NCBI GenBank assembly: GCA_029975475.1
Contig: JARKPB010000008.1
Span: 496,001 to 560,000 of the forward strand
Length of the DNA stretch: 64,000 nt
DNA from: Anaerolineaceae bacterium
Lineage (GTDB): Bacteria > Chloroflexota > Anaerolineae > Anaerolineales > Anaerolineaceae
Direction: 5' to 3'
The number at the start of each line of letters is the position of its first letter. The stretch's first letter is position 1. A program made the position numbers and the translations under genes. Under the pieces are notes generated by a model. That model was not told the origin of the DNA, searched no databases, and saw only the letters and a list, made by a program, of their open reading frames with translations. Below are positions 62,742 through 64,000 of this stretch, one piece after another.

Positions 62742-64000
62742 TTACGTAATCTGGTCTATATCAACAGTCGGCACCTTGCAAACAAAATTTTCGCAAAAAT
62801 AATACGTGGTCAGGTGATTCTGGCTGGGTTTGTTCTTCGCAATTTCAGGTATCGCGTCCCGGGTCTGGTCTGTGACCTGAATGATCCAGCGGAAAGGACG
62901 GTAAGTCTTTGGTAATATCGTTCTGTTTCTCCCTTGGGAGTCACCGCCGGTAGGAATGGATATCACCAGCGTTTCTGGCGCGTGGTTTGCAATTAGCGCT
63001 GTCTTCAGCCAGGCGGCGAAGGAGGTTGGATACTTGCTAACCAGATCGGCAGCGGCGCCAAGCATGTCTTGGGCAATGGCTCGATATTCATCCCTGGCGT
63101 CAATTGTGAAAAAGGCGAGGAGGACTTGGGCCGCCAGCGCGTTTCCAGAAGGCAGGGCATTATCCTGTATGTCTCGCCCTCTGAAAATCAGGGTTGGGTC
63201 TTTCTGGCTGTCATAGAAGCCGGACTGGGGGTGCTGAAACCGCGCCATCATTTCGTCCATGAGTCGGCTGACAAACGGGTATATGCTTTCATCCGCTCGC
63301 AGCTGGTTGAAAGCCAGCAGTCCCAGAATTACCGCGGCGTAATCTTCCAGCAGGGCAGGTTTTCCCGGAACTCCTTCCCGCCATGTGCGGTATAGCCCGC
63401 TGTCAGCTGAATACATTTGTTTCATCAAAAATTTCGACAGCTGCCCGGCCGCCAGATCGTACCGTTCGTTTTCAAGATAACGAGCGGCTTCAGACAGTGC
63501 CGACAGCAGTAATCCATTCCAGCTGGCGATTACTTTGTCGTCCGCATGGGGTTTTACCCGCTGGTCGCGAATTTCCAGAAGTTTCTGGCGAAATTCCCGA
63601 AAAGTATCTGTGCGGTAATCTGCAGAAGGATTAAATGCCTGGTCCTTAAACCTCAGGATGATTTTTCCATCAAAATTACCTTGTTGAGGTAAATCGAATA
63701 GCTGCGAAAATGCTTGGCGAGCGCTGGTTTCTGAAAAAGCCCGGTCAATTTCATCCAGGCGCCAGAGGTAATATTTTCCTTCCTCACCTTCGGAATCTGC
63801 ATCCAGCGAAGCCATGTATCCGCCCTGCGGTAATTTCATCTCGCGGATAACAAAATCAAGCGTATCTTCACACACCGCGCGGTAAAAAGGATTGCCCGTC
63901 TGGAGATATGCCATGAGGTAAACCCTGGCGAGCTGTGCGTTATCGTACAGCATTTTCTCAAAGTGCGGCACGAGCCAGCGAGCATCGGTAGAATAGCGGT
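62742..64000 (-). CDS. YyaL/SSP411-like thioredoxin-domain protein (5' partial)
   Basis: At least 419 aa; the 5' end lies beyond the window. The visible part is the (alpha/alpha)6-barrel region of the DUF255 / YyaL family: RYSTDARWLVPHFEKMLYDN, GGYMASLDADSEGEEGKYYLW, ADDKVIASWNGLLLSAL and ALPSGNALAAQVLL. The N-terminal thioredoxin-like domain of the family would be off the edge. Function is not established; related to N-acyl-glucosamine 2-epimerase folds. It lies upstream of murA on the same strand. Confidence 0.9.
   Translation of the reverse strand, partial: RYSTDARWLVPHFEKMLYDNAQLARVYLMAYLQTGNPFYRAVCEDTLDFVIREMKLPQGGYMASLDADSEGEEGKYYLWRLDEIDRAFSETSARQAFSQLFDLPQQGNFDGKIILRFKDQAFNPSADYRTDTFREFRQKLLEIRDQRVKPHADDKVIASWNGLLLSALSEAARYLENERYDLAAGQLSKFLMKQMYSADSGLYRTWREGVPGKPALLEDYAAVILGLLAFNQLRADESIYPFVSRLMDEMMARFQHPQSGFYDSQKDPTLIFRGRDIQDNALPSGNALAAQVLLAFFTIDARDEYRAIAQDMLGAAADLVSKYPTSFAAWLKTALIANHAPETLVISIPTGGDSQGRNRTILPKTYRPFRWIIQVTDQTRDAIPEIAKNKPSQNHLTTYYFCENFVCKVPTVDIDQIT

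Overview
The window looks like a chromosomal segment of a member of the Chloroflexota, most probably the Anaerolineae. This is inferred from gene content and protein style, since no 16S gene is present. Supporting signs are several eukaryote-like Ser/Thr kinases joined to beta-propeller sensors, Thr-Pro-rich (TPTPT) linkers in exported proteins, LCP and sortase-like proteins with no outer-membrane genes, a CpaE/TadZ-like ATPase carrying a receiver domain, a sensor-kinase family with an unusual H-box, and a MurA with Asp in place of the catalytic Cys. No insertion sequence, prophage or CRISPR array was seen. Coding density is high and gene order is chromosomal housekeeping mixed with signalling.

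Layout. 1-6.1 kb: a D-cysteine desulfhydrase-like enzyme, two tandem membrane Ser/Thr kinases with extracytoplasmic PD40 repeats, and a divergent membrane protein. 6.1-14.2 kb: psuG, then a forward block of proline dehydrogenase, SDR, a UbiA-like membrane protein, moeA, an exported NodB deacetylase and a MoeA fused to a periplasmic-binding-like domain, ending in a decayed receiver-domain gene. 14.2-21.4 kb: bcp, an amino-acid permease with a saccharopine-dehydrogenase-like partner, a family-5 uracil-DNA glycosylase, and a four-gene operon whose third gene is a peroxiredoxin-like protein with an in-frame UGA exactly at the redox cysteine and a hairpin just downstream (candidate selenoprotein). 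21.4-29.5 kb: eno, pyrG with an attenuator-like leader, an S1-domain protein behind a perfect consensus promoter, a CtpA-type protease, a small membrane protein, a HAD phosphatase and mutL.

29.5-43 kb: a GAF/histidine kinase split by an amber codon, sirtuin, receiver-CpaE ATPase, tilS, a tyrosine-recombinase-like protein without catalytic residues, an LCP protein, a large membrane sensor kinase lacking its phospho-accepting His, tRNA-Leu, an FtsB/DivIC-like protein, glnA, purB and a sortase-like protein. 43-53 kb: yebC, ruvC, an rRNA-type methyltransferase and ruvA; then atpA-G-D-C without the F0 or delta genes, an mreB-like gene, rex, a membrane zinc peptidase and tRNA-Arg. 53-64 kb: an AIR-synthase-like protein, a histidine phosphatase, and a phospho-signalling cassette (Ser/Thr kinase with PQQ propeller, PP2C, J-domain/VWA protein, zinc-ribbon/FHA protein, small unknown protein, OmpR-type regulator, thioredoxin), then murA and a partial YyaL-like gene.

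The cassette at 55-60 kb probably works as a unit: kinase and phosphatase set the phosphorylation state, the FHA protein reads it, and the J-domain/VWA protein may act as a chaperone-linked scaffold. The two strongest leads are the candidate selenoprotein and this cassette. Several genes have a sigma70-type -10 box only 6-8 nt before the start codon, which suggests frequent leaderless transcripts.
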